A program made the translations under genes and the position numbers. Positions 1-5,610 of a DNA stretch of 10,563 nt are shown here, in pieces (position 1 is the first letter of the stretch; every line of letters begins with the position of its first letter). This stretch comes from Chloroflexota bacterium (GTDB taxonomy: Bacteria; Chloroflexota; Limnocylindria; Limnocylindrales; CSP1-4). The stretch lies in contig JAJYGO010000274.1 of assembly GCA_021785115.1 (NCBI GenBank), positions 1 through 10,563 on the forward strand, read 5' to 3'. The notes below the pieces were generated by a model, which was not told the DNA's origin, made no database searches, and was given only the letters and a program-made list of their open reading frames with translations.

Positions 1-910
1 CCTCGTCGGCCGGAACGCCGCGGCGCTCGAGGGCCGCCCGCATCGCCCGCGCCGAGCCGACGCCCCGCTCGATCGGCTGGATCATGTCCCAGCCGTCGGC
101 CGCCGAGCCGTAGCCCACCACCTCGGCGTAGATGCGGGCGCCGCGCGCCCTGGCCAGCTCGAGGTCCTCGAGGATCAGGGCGCCGCCGCCCTCGCCCAGG
201 ACGAAGCCGTCGCGCGACCGGTCGAAGGGCCGCGAGGTGTCGGCGATGGGCATGCCCTCGCGCGGCGAGCCGAGGCCGCGCATGTTGCCGAAGCCCGCGT
301 GGGCGACCTCCAGCAGCGGCATCTCCGAGCTGCCGGCGATGACCGTGTGGACGTCGCCGCGCCGGATGAGCTCGGCGGCCTCGCCGATGGAGTTGGTGCC
401 GGTGGAGCACGCGGTCACCACGCACATGTTGTGGCCGATGGCGCCGGTCTCGATCGCGATCATCCCGGACGTCGAGTCGACCAAGCCGTTGGCGATGAAC
501 GTCGGCGCGACGCGGTCGGGCCCCCGCTGGTCGAGGGTGTGCCAGTTCTCGATCATCAGCTGCTGGCCGCCGGCGCCGGTCCCGAAGACCACGCCCACGT
601 CCTCGCGGTTGGCCTCGGTGATCTCGAGGCCCGCGTCGGCGATGGCCTGCTTGGCCGCCGCGACGCCGTACCACATCGCCGCCTCGGACCGGCGCACCGC
701 CTTGGCGTCCATCCACTGCTTGGGGTCGAAGTCGTGGACCTCTCCAGCCACCTTGTGCTGGTACCGCGTCGGGTCGAAGCGGGTCAGGATCCCGAGGCCG
801 GACACCCCGTTGAGGAGGTTGGTCCAAGCCGTCTGCTTGTCGTTGCCGACGGGGCTGATGACGCCGAGGCCGGTGACGACGACGCGGCGGTTGTAATCGG
901 GTGAGCGCAC
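1..910 (-). CDS. fabF: 3-oxoacyl-ACP synthase II (KAS II), 3' end outside window
   Basis: Condensing enzyme of type II fatty-acid synthesis: it extends acyl-ACP by two carbons using malonyl-ACP, in the cytosol. 303 codons are visible. The thiolase-fold N-terminus has RRVVVTGLGVISPVGN (residues 8-23). The nucleophile is Cys168 in VVTACSTGTNSIGEA, corresponding to E. coli FabF Cys163. RPFDRSRDGFVLGEGGGALILED-type motifs follow at about 227-249. The frame is open to base 1. E. coli FabF is 413 residues, so about 110 are missing, including the two catalytic histidines (E. coli His303 and His340) and the conserved Lys; the cut falls just before the first His. The GTG start at 910-908 was chosen because an AGAGGAA ribosome binding site sits just upstream and the family N-terminus begins here. 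It lies 90 bp downstream of fabD on the same strand and is probably co-transcribed. Oddity: DMIQPIERG (residues 275-283) replaces the usual H-x-T-x-P-P-like segment. The family call is very sure; FabF rather than FabB rests on overall similarity. Confidence 0.95.
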   Translation of the reverse strand, partial: MRSPDYNRRVVVTGLGVISPVGNDKQTAWTNLLNGVSGLGILTRFDPTRYQHKVAGEVHDFDPKQWMDAKAVRRSEAAMWYGVAAAKQAIADAGLEITEANREDVGVVFGTGAGGQQLMIENWHTLDQRGPDRVAPTFIANGLVDSTSGMIAIETGAIGHNMCVVTACSTGTNSIGEAAELIRRGDVHTVIAGSSEMPLLEVAHAGFGNMRGLGSPREGMPIADTSRPFDRSRDGFVLGEGGGALILEDLELARARGARIYAEVVGYGSAADGWDMIQPIERGVGSARAMRAALERRGVPADE

Positions 911-914
911 GGGG

Positions 915-921
915 TTCCTCT
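915..921 (-). promoter_or_regulatory. Ribosome binding site of fabF
   Basis: On the minus strand AGAGGAA is followed by cccc and the GTG start at 910. The GAGG core lies 6 nt from the start, which is good spacing. It supports the GTG start, since no ATG lies at this position. This site contrasts with fabD, which has no visible Shine-Dalgarno sequence. Confidence 0.7.
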
Positions 922-984
922 TCGGGTTTCGCGGGTTCGGGCGAGGTCTGGGTTGACAGTGGGCTTGGGACGCGGCGGGGTCGG

Positions 985-1008
985 CTGGGCGGCTAGGCGG
1001 CTAGGCGG
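985..1008. repeat. Three tandem 8-bp units across the fabD stop codon
   Basis: On the plus strand the units read ctgggcgg, ctaggcgg and ctaggcgg: two identical copies and one with a single change. On the coding (minus) strand the second identical unit supplies the TAG stop of fabD at 1003-1001. It may be a small slippage product. With only three copies no function is claimed. Confidence 0.5.
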
Positions 1009-1984
1009 GGTCGTCGTCGATCGCGGCGGCGTCGGCGAACGGGATGGCGAGGCGGTCGGCGGCGGCCCTGTCGTCGAGCGGGAGCACGATCGCGTCGTCG
1101 ACGATCCGCCGGACCAGGCCGGTCAGGACCGTGCCGGGCCCGACCTCGATGAACGTGACCACGCCCTGCGCCCGCATCGAGCGGATCGCGCCCACCCAGT
1201 CCACGCCGGTGGTCAGGTGGTTGACCAGCTCCGCGCGGCAGGCGTCGGCGGTGGTGATGGGCGCCGCGTCCGCGTTCGCGAGCAGCGGCGGGCGGGGGTC
1301 GCGGAAGGTGATGCCCGCGAGGACGCGGGCCATGCCGTCGGCAGCCTCGGCCATGAGCGGGGAGTGGGCCGCGACGCTGACCGGCAGCTCGATCGCGCGC
1401 TTGGCGCCGAGCCGCTTGGCGATGGCGAGCGACGCCTCGACGGCGGCGCGCTCGCCGCTCACCACGACCTGGCCGGGGGAGTTGCGGTTGGCCACGCCGA
1501 ACACGCCGTGGGCGCCGGCCTCGGCCACCAGGTCGGGCAGCCGCGCGTCGTCGAGGCCGATGACCGCCGCCATGCGGCCCTCCCGGCCGGCGCCCGACGC
1601 CTGCATCAGCTGGCCGCGGGTGCGGACCAGCCGGACGGCGTCGGAGAGGTCGAGGGCGCCCGCCGCGACCAGCGCGGTGTACTGGCCCATCGAGTGCCCG
1701 GCCGCGTAGGCCGGGTCCGGGACGTCGACCTCGAGCTCCGCCCAGCGCTCCCGGACCGCCTCGAGGTAGGCGACGGACGCGGCGAGCAGGGCGGGCTGGC
1801 TGTTCTCGGTCCGGTTGAGCTCCTCCTCGGGGCCCTCCCAGGCGATCCGGCTGATGGGCTCGCCGAGGGCCTCGTCGGCGGTCTTGAACACGGCGGCGGC
1901 CGCGGGCGAGGTCTCGGCGAGGGCTTTGCCCATGCCGACGTACTGGCTGCCCTGGCCGGGGAAGATGAAGGCGAGGTCACGCAT
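1001..1984 (-). CDS. fabD: Malonyl-CoA:ACP transacylase
   Basis: Transfers the malonyl group from CoA to acyl carrier protein, supplying extender units for fatty-acid synthesis in the cytosol. The protein is 327 residues, slightly longer than E. coli FabD (309). FPGQGSQ is at residues 8-14 with oxyanion-hole Gln11. The nucleophile is Ser98 in GHSMGQYTAL, Arg123 lies in VRTRGQLMQ and binds the malonyl carboxylate, and the catalytic histidine is His207 in VSVAAHSPLM. Two deviations are seen: the common GHSLGEY is GHSMGQY, and the Gln equivalent to E. coli Gln250 appears to be His256 in NHLTTGVDW. The C-terminus is acidic (AIDDDPA). The ATG at 1984 immediately precedes the family N-terminus (RDLAFIFPGQGS). 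No Shine-Dalgarno is visible; a possible -10 element 8 nt upstream suggests a nearly leaderless mRNA. It is first gene of a probable fabD-fabF unit, divergent from the MarR regulator. Confidence 0.96.
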   Translation of the reverse strand: MRDLAFIFPGQGSQYVGMGKALAETSPAAAAVFKTADEALGEPISRIAWEGPEEELNRTENSQPALLAASVAYLEAVRERWAELEVDVPDPAYAAGHSMGQYTALVAAGALDLSDAVRLVRTRGQLMQASGAGREGRMAAVIGLDDARLPDLVAEAGAHGVFGVANRNSPGQVVVSGERAAVEASLAIAKRLGAKRAIELPVSVAAHSPLMAEAADGMARVLAGITFRDPRPPLLANADAAPITTADACRAELVNHLTTGVDWVGAIRSMRAQGVVTFIEVGPGTVLTGLVRRIVDDAIVLPLDDRAAADRLAIPFADAAAIDDDPA

Positions 1985-1992
1985 CGCTGAGC

Positions 1993-1998
1993 AGGCTA
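1993..1998 (-). promoter_or_regulatory. Possible fabD -10 element (near-leaderless mRNA)
   Basis: TAGCCT on the minus strand fits the TANNNT pattern of high-GC bacteria and ends 8 nt before the fabD ATG. Transcription would begin at or within about two bases of the start codon, in agreement with the missing Shine-Dalgarno sequence. No convincing -35 was found 16-18 bp upstream, so this is a weak call. Confidence 0.35.
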
Positions 1999-2037
1999 AC
2001 GGCCGGTGGCCGCCAACCCGCCCCAGTCCGTGCAGCT

Positions 2038-2066
2038 TTGCAAGAATCGGCGTTCCGGCCTACCCT
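2038..2066 (+). promoter_or_regulatory. Promoter of the MarR regulator gene
   Basis: A -35-like TTGCAA (2038-2043) and a -10-like TACCCT (2061-2066, TANNNT type) are separated by exactly 17 bp. Transcription would start near 2073, leaving a short leader that contains the GAGGAT ribosome binding site. The 102-bp region between fabD and this gene (1985-2086) therefore holds both divergent promoters. No clear long palindrome that could be a MarR operator was found in it by eye. Confidence 0.5.
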
Positions 2067-2074
2067 CGGAGCGT

Positions 2075-2080
2075 GAGGAT
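2075..2080 (+). promoter_or_regulatory. Ribosome binding site of the MarR regulator gene
   Basis: GAGGAT lies 6 nt before the ATG at 2087. This decides the start: an in-frame GTG at 2006 would add 27 residues, but it lies upstream of the predicted promoter, has no ribosome binding site, and its extension looks like translated non-coding sequence. Confidence 0.65.
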
Positions 2081-2086
2081 GCCTCC

Positions 2087-3004
2087 ATGAACGCCGAATC
2101 CGGGCCCGGCAAGGGCCAGGTCGACCGCCCGGCCAAGCCCGCCCGGCCAGCCGACCTGTCGAGTCGCGTCGCGGACCTCCAGGCGCGCGTCCCGGACCTC
2201 TCCGGCGCCGTCGCCGACCTGTCGAGTCGCGTCGCAGACCTCCAGGCGCGCGTCCCGGACCTGTCGTCGCGGGTTGCCGACCTGCAGGCCAAGGCGCCCC
2301 ACCTCCCCTCACGAGCGGAGCTCAGCGCGAGAGTGCCGAGCATCACCATCTCCCGACGGCCGCGCCGGTCGGACCCGGCTGCCGGCCCGGCCCTGCCCGA
2401 GTCGCTGACGCGGGTGCGCCGGCCGAAGGCGTCGCGCGAGGTCATCGCCCGCACGTTCGAGGCGGACCTGTCCGCCCCGGTCGTCGCCGCCGGCTCCCGG
2501 ATCACGAACGTCCGGCAGGTGACGGAGCGCGTCGCGATGGGCCGGGCCCTGTGGCGGGAGCTGGTGGTCGGCTTCTCGTCCCAGCTGGGCGAGCTCAACC
2601 TCGGGTTCACCCAGCTCGCCGCGCTGTACGTGCTGGCCGAGGGCGCCACGACCACGATCGCCGACCTCGCCGAGGCCATCGGGCGGTCGCCGTCGGCCAC
2701 GTCCCGGCTGGTGGACGGGCTGGAGCGGCGGCGGCTGGTGGAGCGGCGGCGCGAGGTCGACGACGGGCGGCTGCGCACGGTGTGGCTGACCCCGCGCGGG
2801 CAGGCGATCCTGCGGATGGTGGACCGCGCCCGCGCCGAGCAGTTCCTGGCGGCGGTCCGGCCGCTGCCCCGCGGCGAGCGCGCGCTGATCGCGATGGGCG
2901 TGGCCGCCCTGGCGACCCATGCGATCTCCCGCCGCGGGCGGCTGGTCCGGGGCTCCGGCGGGCTGACGCCGCCGGCGGTGGAGGGCCCCGCGAAGCGCAG
3001 TTGA
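2087..3004 (+). CDS. MarR-family regulator with N-terminal heptad repeats
   Basis: A probable DNA-binding transcription factor of 305 residues, about twice the usual MarR length (140-160). Residues 1-22 are Pro/Lys/Gly-rich. Residues 23-78 are eight seven-residue units of the type DLSSRVA / DLQARVP. Residues 80-140 are a basic, Pro-rich linker. The MarR domain covers about 143-285: a dimerisation helix (VTERVAMGRALWRELV), the winged helix-turn-helix with recognition helix near SPSATSRLVDGLERRRLV (201-218), the wing (RREVDDGRLRTVWLT) and a C-terminal helix. Leu and Val alternate 4/3 in the repeats, as in a coiled coil, but prolines end several units. There is no signal peptide or membrane segment. 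The gene is divergent from fabD-fabF across 102 bp, so a FabT-like role in lipid synthesis or autoregulation is plausible but inferred. The ligand is unknown. The fold call is sure; the target is not. Confidence 0.88.
   Translation: MNAESGPGKGQVDRPAKPARPADLSSRVADLQARVPDLSGAVADLSSRVADLQARVPDLSSRVADLQAKAPHLPSRAELSARVPSITISRRPRRSDPAAGPALPESLTRVRRPKASREVIARTFEADLSAPVVAAGSRITNVRQVTERVAMGRALWRELVVGFSSQLGELNLGFTQLAALYVLAEGATTTIADLAEAIGRSPSATSRLVDGLERRRLVERRREVDDGRLRTVWLTPRGQAILRMVDRARAEQFLAAVRPLPRGERALIAMGVAALATHAISRRGRLVRGSGGLTPPAVEGPAKRS
2153..2320 (+). repeat. Heptad-coding repeat array with a 63-bp direct repeat
   Basis: Eight 21-bp units encode DLSSRVA, DLQARVP, DLSGAVA, DLSSRVA, DLQARVP, DLSSRVA, DLQAKAP and HLPSRAE. 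The 49 bases at 2151-2199 recur at 2214-2262 with one difference (g at 2173, a at 2236), an offset of 63 bp or 21 codons. Near identity including third positions points to a recent duplication of a three-heptad block. The last units have diverged. Confidence 0.85.
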
Positions 3005-3048
3005 GGGCCGGCGCCCATGGCCCCTCCGTCGCCGGCCGCCCGGGCCCC

Positions 3049-3069
3049 GTCACTCGCCCCCCGAGTGAC
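3049..3069. terminator. Hairpin between convergent genes (first)
   Basis: GTCACTCG (3049-3056) and CGAGTGAC (3062-3069) form a perfect 8-bp stem with a five-C loop, 44 bp after the MarR gene stop. No U-tract follows on either strand, so intrinsic termination would be of the GC-rich type. It lies in the 104-bp gap 3005-3108, where both genes end. Confidence 0.5.
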
Positions 3070-3072
3070 CGC

Positions 3073-3098
3073 GCGCTCAACGCCGCCGGGTTGAGCGC
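3073..3098. terminator. Hairpin between convergent genes (second)
   Basis: GCGCTCAAC (3073-3081) pairs perfectly with GTTGAGCGC (3090-3098) around an 8-nt loop, 10 bp past the end of the M20 peptidase gene. Together with the hairpin at 3049-3069 it looks like a bidirectional terminator pair, one serving each gene. There is no U-tract. Confidence 0.5.
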
Positions 3099-3108
3099 CG
3101 CCGCTCGC

Positions 3109-4536
3109 TCACCCGCAGAAGCGGCAGGTCACGTCGTAGAGGACCGGCAGTCCCCAGCGGAGCGCGTCGAGCGCCACGCGCTCGTCCTGGCCGTGGAATC
3201 GCTCGAGGAAGCGCTCACCGGGCTCGTTGCGCAGCGGCGAGAAGCCGTAGGTCGGGGTGCCCGCCAGCCGGGTCCACTTCCCGTCGGTGGCGAACGGCGC
3301 CATGACCGGCACCGGCACGCCGTCGGGGTCGTGGGCCAGGAGCGTGTCGTGCATGATCCCGTACAGCTCGCCCGAGGCCGGCCACTCCACCGGCGGCGCG
3401 CCGATCGTGTGCTCCACGTCGCAGCGCGGCGCGAGGTCGCCGAGGCGGGCGATGACCTCCTCGCGCATGTCGCCCTCGGTGGTGCCCGGCAGCGTGCGGC
3501 AGTCGATCTCGATCACCGCCTCGCCGGGGATGACGTTGTACTTGATCCCCGCGCGGACCACGCCCGGGCTGATCGTGTCCCGCAGCAGTGCGCGCATGGC
3601 GCGGCCGTACATGTCGTCGCACAGGCGCGACACGGCGGCGTCGGCCCGGCGGGGGTCCTCGTCGCCGATGGCCGCGGCCAGCGCGGCGGCGTCCGGCGGC
3701 AGCGCGGCCTCCACCCCGTCGAGCAGCGCGCGGATCGGCCCAGTCAGGCGCGGCTCGCCCGGCCTCGCCAGCCGCCGGACCGCCTCGGCCGCGAGCACCG
3801 CCGCGTTGTCGTCGCGCGGCATCGAGCCGTGGCCCCAGGTCCCGTGCACGCGGATGCGGTAGGTCTCGCGCCCCTTCTCGGCGGTCATGATCGGGTAGAA
3901 GCGGCGCCCGGCCAGGTCCACCGACACGCCGCCCGCCTCGTTGACCGCGCCGGCGGCGCGGACCCACTCGGGGCGGTGCTCCACCACCCACTTCGCGCCG
4001 TCGGTGCCGCCCGCCTCCTCGTCGGCGGTGCAGGTGAACAGGACGTCGCGGCGGAGGCCGGGCACCGGGTCCCGGGCGGGGTCGAGGCCGGCAGCGCGGG
4101 CGCGCCGCGCGAGCAGGACGACGACCATGGCCTCCATGGCGACCATCGACTTCATGTCCACGGCGCCGCGCCCCCAGACGTAGCCGTCCGCGACGACCGC
4201 GTCGAACGGCGGGTGGGTCCACCCGGCGGGATCCACGGGCACCACGTCGTGGTGGCTGAGCCGGAGGAACGGGTCGCCGCCGGTGCCGTCGCCCCGGAGC
4301 CGGACGTGGACCGTGCCCCGGCCGGGCACGGGCTCCACGACCTCGGGCTCCAGCCCCTCGGCCCGGAACAGGCGTGCGAGGTACTGCGCCGCCTCCGTCT
4401 CCGCGCCGGGCGGGTCGGGCGGGTTGACCGACCGGATCCGGATCAGGTCGCGGAGCACGCCCACCAGCTCGTCATGGGCGGCGGCCCAGGCGTCGGAGCC
4501 GAGCGCGGCTGAGGGCAGCGGGTCGGGTGACGGCAT
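3109..4536 (-). CDS. M20 family metallopeptidase (ArgE/DapE/aminoacylase-like)
   Basis: A di-zinc hydrolase that cleaves amide bonds of short peptides or N-acyl amino acids; cytosolic, as no signal peptide is seen. It has 475 residues, normal for the longer M20 members. Family-assigned residues visible are metal ligand His95 and Asp97 in SHHDVVP, bridging Asp127 in GRGAVDMKS, catalytic Glu173 with ligand Glu174 in TADEEAGG, Glu200 in VNEAGG (usually NEGGG), and the final His ligand His448 in ERFHGQDER. The dimerisation domain (about 220-350) carries His236 in TWGHGSMP. The protein ends in CRFCG, an unusual terminal Cys-x-x-Cys. The start is either ATG at 4536 or the adjacent GTG at 4539; neither has a clear Shine-Dalgarno. 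It lies 72 bp after the asparaginase-like gene on the same strand and converges with the MarR gene. Carboxypeptidase, dipeptidase and deacylase activities cannot be told apart. The family is sure, the substrate unknown. Confidence 0.92.
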   Translation of the reverse strand: MPSPDPLPSAALGSDAWAAAHDELVGVLRDLIRIRSVNPPDPPGAETEAAQYLARLFRAEGLEPEVVEPVPGRGTVHVRLRGDGTGGDPFLRLSHHDVVPVDPAGWTHPPFDAVVADGYVWGRGAVDMKSMVAMEAMVVVLLARRARAAGLDPARDPVPGLRRDVLFTCTADEEAGGTDGAKWVVEHRPEWVRAAGAVNEAGGVSVDLAGRRFYPIMTAEKGRETYRIRVHGTWGHGSMPRDDNAAVLAAEAVRRLARPGEPRLTGPIRALLDGVEAALPPDAAALAAAIGDEDPRRADAAVSRLCDDMYGRAMRALLRDTISPGVVRAGIKYNVIPGEAVIEIDCRTLPGTTEGDMREEVIARLGDLAPRCDVEHTIGAPPVEWPASGELYGIMHDTLLAHDPDGVPVPVMAPFATDGKWTRLAGTPTYGFSPLRNEPGERFLERFHGQDERVALDALRWGLPVLYDVTCRFCG

Positions 4537-4545
4537 CACGGGCCC

Positions 4546-4551
4546 ATTCTG
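4546..4551 (-). promoter_or_regulatory. Possible -10 element of the M20 gene
   Basis: CAGAAT on the minus strand ends 6 nt before the GTG at 4539 and 9 nt before the ATG at 4536, which would place the transcript start at the start codon. The -35 is not evident. The 72-bp gap also holds the short palindromes GGCCTCGAGGCC (4564-4575) and CGGCGCGCCG (4594-4603), which could form weak stems after the asparaginase-like gene. Confidence 0.25.
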
Positions 4552-4608
4552 CCCGAGCCGAGGGGCCTCGAGGCCGCGCGTTCCCGACCTCCGCGGCGCG
4601 CCGACGGG

Positions 4609-5610
4609 TCAGTCGGCGGCGAACCGGGCGCGGACCGTGTCCAGGTCCTCTCCGGCCGCCAGCGCGAGCCGGAGCAGGATGCGCGCCTTCCACGGGCCCA
4701 GGTCGTCGGCGGGGATCCAGCCGCGGCCCAGGAGCGCGGGCAGCGGCGGCACGCGCCCGGAGCCCACCCGCGTGGACTGGACGATCGCGACGCCGGCGGC
4801 CGACGCGCGCTCGAGCGCCTCGACCTGCTGGGGCGTGGGGTAGCCGTCGCCGGTGGCGGCGCTGACGATGCCGCGCGCGCCGGCCGCAACGGCCGCGTCG
4901 ACCAGTGCCCCGTCCGCGCCCTGGTGGCTCGCCACCACGTCAACACGCGGAAGCGCGTGGAGGTCCACGCCCGCGTACGCGCCCCGGAGGGCCGCGCCGC
5001 GGGCCGGGCGCGAGGAGATCACCACCCTGCCGTCGCCGTCCACCCGGCCCAGCGGCCCCGTCATCGGGCTCGCGAACGCGTCCACCCGCAGCGTGTTCGT
5101 CTTGGCCACGTCGCGCGCGCCGTGGACCGTGTCGTCCATCACGACCAGCACGCCGAGCCCGCGGGCCGCCGGCGACGCCGCCACGCGGACCGCCTCGACC
5201 AGGTTGAGCGGCCCGTCGCCCGACAGCGCCGAGGCCGGGCGCATCGCGCCCGTGAGCACGATCGGGGCGTCCGTCGCGACGGTCAGGTGGAGCAGCCAGG
5301 CCGTCTCCTCGAGGGTGTTCGTGCCGTGCGTGAGCACCACGCCGTCGGCGCCGCCGCGGGCGAGCAGCTCCGCCACCAGGCCGCGCAGGCCGGCGAGGTA
5401 GGCGTCGGTCATCGCGTGGGCGGCGACCCGCTGGTACGGGACCTCGGTCACGCGGGCGACGGTCGCCAGCTCCACCGCCACCGAGTCCAGCAGCGCGCCC
5501 GGCTCGAGGCGCCGTCCCGTCTCGAGGTACGCGGCGAGGTCGAGGCGGTCCGCCCCCAGGGCGTCGATCGTGCCGCCGGTGGTGACGACGGCGACCCGCG
5601 CCAGGCTCAC
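4609..5610 (-). CDS. L-asparaginase-like amidohydrolase
   Basis: Member of the bacterial type I/II asparaginase family, whose members hydrolyse Asn (some also Gln) to the acid plus ammonia. It has 333 residues, a normal length, and no signal peptide, so it is probably cytosolic. Thr14 in TTGGTID matches the nucleophile (E. coli EcAII Thr12); Thr97 in LTHGTNTLEETA matches Thr89; Lys170 in DVAKTNTLRVDAF matches Lys162. GAMRPASALSGDGPLNL (121-137), GIVSAATGDG and VQSTRVGSG are family motifs. Three substrate-binding positions differ: the usual Asp90 is Asn98, and the Ser58-Gln59 pair appears to be Ala64-His65. The nucleophile machinery is intact but specificity for asparagine is uncertain. The GTG start at 5610 overlaps the stop of the upstream DHOD-like gene by four bases (GTGA), so translation is probably coupled. 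Alternative: a hydrolase for another amide in the same family. Confidence 0.88.
   Translation of the reverse strand: MSLARVAVVTTGGTIDALGADRLDLAAYLETGRRLEPGALLDSVAVELATVARVTEVPYQRVAAHAMTDAYLAGLRGLVAELLARGGADGVVLTHGTNTLEETAWLLHLTVATDAPIVLTGAMRPASALSGDGPLNLVEAVRVAASPAARGLGVLVVMDDTVHGARDVAKTNTLRVDAFASPMTGPLGRVDGDGRVVISSRPARGAALRGAYAGVDLHALPRVDVVASHQGADGALVDAAVAAGARGIVSAATGDGYPTPQQVEALERASAAGVAIVQSTRVGSGRVPPLPALLGRGWIPADDLGPWKARILLRLALAAGEDLDTVRARFAAD

Noticed and set aside
953..958. Perfect plus-strand TTGACA (-35 consensus) between fabD and fabF
   Set aside because: No -10 element lies about 17 bp downstream and no plus-strand gene follows; it is in the gap of a minus-strand gene pair.
953..1990. 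Plus-strand open frame antisense to fabD
   Set aside because: fabD on the other strand has every family motif; this frame has low-complexity composition and no recognisable domain.
2001..2011. GGCCggtGGCC inverted repeat as a MarR operator
   Set aside because: Four-bp self-complementary arms are too short and too common at this base composition to call an operator.
2006..2086. Upstream GTG start for the MarR gene
   Set aside because: It lies before the predicted promoter, has no ribosome binding site, and the added residues are not domain-like.
2551..4512. Very long plus-strand open frame over the MarR 3' end and the M20 gene
   Set aside because: Its product is Arg/Gly/Ala/His-rich with no family motif. 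It is antisense to a clear M20 enzyme, and long spurious frames are expected at this GC content.
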